Origin: Bacteroidota bacterium
GTDB lineage: Bacteria; Bacteroidota; Bacteroidia; UBA4408
Length of the DNA: 64,000 nucleotides
Reading direction: 5' to 3'
Assembly (NCBI GenBank): GCA_016721765.1
Contig: JADKHO010000001.1
Coordinates: 558,001 to 622,000, forward strand
Shown: positions 61,570-64,000 of the stretch, piece after piece
Numbering within the stretch: position 1 is the stretch's first letter
How the letters are laid out: every line of letters begins with the position of its first letter
Translations under genes and position numbers: made by a program
The notes under the pieces: generated by a model
What the model was told of the DNA's origin: nothing
Seen by the model: the letters and a program-made list of their open reading frames with translations, nothing else
Database searches by the model: none

Positions 61570-62073
61570 ATGGCCGAAACTATTATCATCCCCCAAACTG
61601 CATCTAAACAGGAAAAGTACGAACTACTTATTCCTCAGTTAAAAGCCTTATTGGAAGGAGAAACTGACCTCATCGCAAATTTGTCGAACACCGCAGCTGC
61701 ATTAAAATATGGATTGCAGTTTTTTTGGGTGGGATTCTATCTTGTTAAACAAAATAAGGGGAAAGAAGAATTAGTCCTTGGGCCATTTCAAGGCCCTGTA
61801 GCCTGCACTCGTATTGCAAAAAGCCGAGGTGTGTGTGGAAAATGCTGGGAAACAAAAGAGGTTATACTTGTAGACGATGTAGCGAAATTCCCTGGACACA
61901 TTGCTTGCAGCAGTGAATCAAAATCCGAAATCGTTTTGCCTGCATTAACTAAAAATGGGGAAGTTTTTTTGGTTTTGGATGTGGATAGCGATACACTTGC
62001 AACATTTGATAACACCGACAAAATTTACTTAACCCAAGTTATACGATTACTTGAAAACAGGCATCGGGAATGA
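61570..62073 (+). CDS. msrC: Free methionine-(R)-sulfoxide reductase, GAF-type
   Basis: This 167-residue single GAF domain has Cys79, Cys89 and Cys113 spaced exactly as in the E. coli enzyme (10 and 24 residues apart): VACTRIAKSRGVCGKC, then HIACSSESKSEIVLP. The phrase FFWVGFYLV in the substrate pocket is typical. It reduces free methionine-R-sulfoxide with thioredoxin as donor. A fourth cysteine, Cys92, is present. The stop overlaps the next start by ATGA (62070-62073), implying translational coupling. Confidence 0.9.
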   Translation: MAETIIIPQTASKQEKYELLIPQLKALLEGETDLIANLSNTAAALKYGLQFFWVGFYLVKQNKGKEELVLGPFQGPVACTRIAKSRGVCGKCWETKEVILVDDVAKFPGHIACSSESKSEIVLPALTKNGEVFLVLDVDSDTLATFDNTDKIYLTQVIRLLENRHRE

Positions 62074-63713
62074 GAAAAAGGATAGTTAATCGTAATACCC
62101 ATTTCATACTTTTGTTGAGTATTAGTTTGCTCTTTTATGGCTGCGCACAAGTAGTTAGTCCTACTGGCGGCGAAAAAGATGAAACTCCTCCCAAAATTGT
62201 AAAAAGCAATCCTGCTAATGGCTCCATTCTTTTTAAGGATGAGAAAATCCAACTTAACTTTAGTGAATACATAAAAGTAAAGGATGCCAATAACCAATTA
62301 ATTATTTCTCCTCCACTAAAAAAGACACCCGAACTTAAGGTTAAAAATAAAACCTTGACACTGGATATAGAAGACAGCTTAAAAGCCAATACTACATATA
62401 CTTTTAGTTTTGGAAACTCGATTGTGGATTTTACTGAAGAGAACCCACTCGAAAATTTTCAATTTGTATTCTCCACCGGTAACTACTTGGATTCGATGAG
62501 TGTACTAGGGAAAGTGGAGAACGCCATGAACCACATTCCCGAAAAGGGAGTATTGGTAATGTTGTACGCACTCGAAAAAACTAGTTCTGATTCATTTCCA
62601 TACCATGAAATACCTGATTATTTTGGAAAGTCGAATGAATTCGGAAATTATACGATTAACAACATTAGAGAAGGAAAATACAAGATGCTTGCTTTGAAAG
62701 ATGGGAATACAAATTATTTGTTCGACAGTGAGGACGAGCAAATTGCTTTTTTAGATTCCGTTATCACCATAAACAAAAAACTCCAAATAGATGTCTCGCT
62801 TTTTCAAGAATTAAAATCAAAATTATATTTAAAAAAGCCGGTTAAGAATTACGATGGACAAGTAATTTGTGCCTTTAGCCGACCCGTAGAAAAACTAAGT
62901 TTTGAAAACTTAACTGCTTTTCAAAAATTTGATTGGAAGGCAACCGAAATTTCGTCGAATAAGGACACTGCTCGTTTCTGGTTTGCTGGTGCATCTTCAG
63001 ATTCCATTCAATTAAAAGTATTGAGTGCCGGAAAGGTATTTGACACCGTTCAAGTAGCAGTGGTAAAGACTAAAGGAGAAGTTGCGGGAAGAGAGCGTAG
63101 AAAATTAAATATCAGCACCAATATTAATCCAAATGGAACGTTTGACTTAACTAAAAAGATACAACTCGTTTTACCGCAATTGGTAAATAAAGTAAACCGA
63201 GCAAGAATTTCAATAATCCATCAAAAAGATACCCTACCCTTCGTTTTTAACGCTGTGGATTCGCTAAAAAGAAAATTTGAAATAGGAGCCGCTTTTGCCG
63301 AAGACAGTGCTTATACATTGCTGATACCTTCCGGAACATTTGAAGGGTATGATGGTCTTCAAAACGACACCCTAAAAATTCAATTTCGCATGCTCACGCA
63401 ACGGGACTACGGAACTTTAAAATTTGCAGTTAAATTAAAAGAAAACAGTGGGAATTTTATATTACAAATGCTGGATGAGGCAGAGCATGTGGTGAATGAA
63501 CGCTTTTTAACTAAAAGCGAAATTTTGATTTATGAATATATAAAACCTCAAAACTATAAGTTCAAGCTCATTTTTGATTCCAATTCAAATCAAAAATGGA
63601 ATACCGGAAATTTTTTACAGCATTTGCAACCCGAAAAGGTTATGTACTATCCACAAATATTAACCATTCGTGCGAATTGGGATTTGGAAGAAAAATGGGA
63701 TCTAACTAAATAA
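62070..63713 (+). CDS. Ig-like (SbsA/Big_5) domain lipoprotein
   Basis: This 547-residue protein has a lipoprotein signal with lipobox LLFYGC and acylated Cys25. An Ig-like Big_5 domain follows directly, with VVSPTGGEKDETPP and IKVKDANNQLIISPP. The text PTGGEKD after the lipid-anchored Cys is a recognisable Bacteroidota signature. About 145-235 resembles a carboxypeptidase-regulatory insert (GNYTINNIREGKYKMLALKDG). The remainder is beta-rich and unassigned. It is probably surface or inner-leaflet anchored, with no known enzymatic role. Confidence 0.85.
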   Translation: MRKRIVNRNTHFILLLSISLLFYGCAQVVSPTGGEKDETPPKIVKSNPANGSILFKDEKIQLNFSEYIKVKDANNQLIISPPLKKTPELKVKNKTLTLDIEDSLKANTTYTFSFGNSIVDFTEENPLENFQFVFSTGNYLDSMSVLGKVENAMNHIPEKGVLVMLYALEKTSSDSFPYHEIPDYFGKSNEFGNYTINNIREGKYKMLALKDGNTNYLFDSEDEQIAFLDSVITINKKLQIDVSLFQELKSKLYLKKPVKNYDGQVICAFSRPVEKLSFENLTAFQKFDWKATEISSNKDTARFWFAGASSDSIQLKVLSAGKVFDTVQVAVVKTKGEVAGRERRKLNISTNINPNGTFDLTKKIQLVLPQLVNKVNRARISIIHQKDTLPFVFNAVDSLKRKFEIGAAFAEDSAYTLLIPSGTFEGYDGLQNDTLKIQFRMLTQRDYGTLKFAVKLKENSGNFILQMLDEAEHVVNERFLTKSEILIYEYIKPQNYKFKLIFDSNSNQKWNTGNFLQHLQPEKVMYYPQILTIRANWDLEEKWDLTK

Positions 63714-63714
63714 C

Positions 63715-63915
63715 ATGAAGCGATTCGTACTTTTTGTTTTGATAATAATTGTGTGCTTCACTGCTTGTCGCAGCAGAGGCCCGCGCAATGCTGTGTGGGA
63801 AAGTAAGCATCATCCAAGCGACGACTTGCGCAAAGAGTATAAAAAGGCAAATGAAAAGGGAACAAAAGATTATAAAAATTCGAAGAAACGTTATAAACGC
63901 TTGCATCGGAATTAA
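63715..63915 (+). CDS. Small basic lipoprotein
   Basis: This 66-residue protein has a short lipoprotein signal (FVLFVLIIIVCFTAC, Cys18) and a very basic mature part (KKANEKGTKDYKNSKKRYKRLHRN). The start follows the previous stop by one base, so it is part of the same transcript. The function is unknown. The basic tail may contact nucleic acid or lipopolysaccharide. Confidence 0.65.
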   Translation: MKRFVLFVLIIIVCFTACRSRGPRNAVWESKHHPSDDLRKEYKKANEKGTKDYKNSKKRYKRLHRN

Positions 63916-63921
63916 TGAATG

Positions 63922-64000
63922 CTAAAAGTATAGAGTAAACTGATCGGCATCTTGTTCCGCAGGAAAATTTTTTCGAAAATTCAGTAATTCCGGTTTGGAT
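63922..64000 (-). CDS. C-terminal end of an unidentified minus-strand gene, partial
   Basis: On the minus strand a frame open to the window edge ends NFRKNFPAEQDADQFTLYF with the stop at 63922-63924. Only about 25 residues are visible. It converges on the small lipoprotein gene, which is a natural arrangement, but the call rests on frame openness only. Confidence 0.4.
   Translation of the reverse strand, partial: SKPELLNFRKNFPAEQDADQFTLYF

Overview
The window comes from a member of the phylum Bacteroidota. The evidence is low GC with few Shine-Dalgarno sequences, recurrent TAnnTTTG -7 promoter boxes, at least eight secreted proteins ending in type IX secretion (T9SS) sorting domains, a hybrid-style two-component sensor with reg_prop/Y_Y_Y repeats, and a HemC-HemD fusion. 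I do not assign a genus.

Layout. Positions 1-5105 hold ordinary chromosome: the end of a BadF/BadG-type kinase, a TPR/PD40/SPOR-like protein, a secreted thioredoxin and an unknown protein. Positions 5117-18058 contain one NarL/LuxR-type response regulator gene cut in two by a 12.3 kb element. The C-terminal part of the regulator lies at 5117-5605, fused in frame to a large serine recombinase, and the N-terminal part lies at 17912-18058. Joining the halves across the shared GTGG gives a textbook 211-residue regulator with the phospho-acceptor Asp54 restored. The element carries the recombinase, a small protein, a MerR-like regulator, an HTH-RecA-like ATPase with a C-terminal membrane segment, and two T9SS-exported cargo proteins of 540 and 2109 residues. 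Positions 18122-21343 encode the cognate histidine kinase, just upstream of the broken regulator.

Positions 21519-49824 are a T9SS surface-protein region: three co-directional small proteins, a type B sorted protein, another type A protein, and a giant modular adhesin-like protein of about 6,886 residues. The giant gene is interrupted on paper by a 21-bp out-of-frame patch at 32278-32298. A palindrome, CCCCTAAnnTTAGGGG or a close variant, lies in front of the kinase and of the leading T9SS transcription units. It is a candidate operator for the split two-component system, so the element may have disconnected a surface-protein regulon while bringing in its own surface protein. The tail of that cargo protein is paralogous to the tail of the giant protein.

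Positions 49900-64000 are housekeeping: alpha/beta hydrolase, SPOR protein, hemA (frameshifted in this sequence), hemCD, hemB, rpoN, a PAP2-like membrane protein, bacilliredoxin, a SET-domain protein, plsC-gatC, a coiled-coil membrane protein, comF, free methionine-R-sulfoxide reductase and an Ig-like lipoprotein. No tRNA, rRNA or CRISPR array was recognised.
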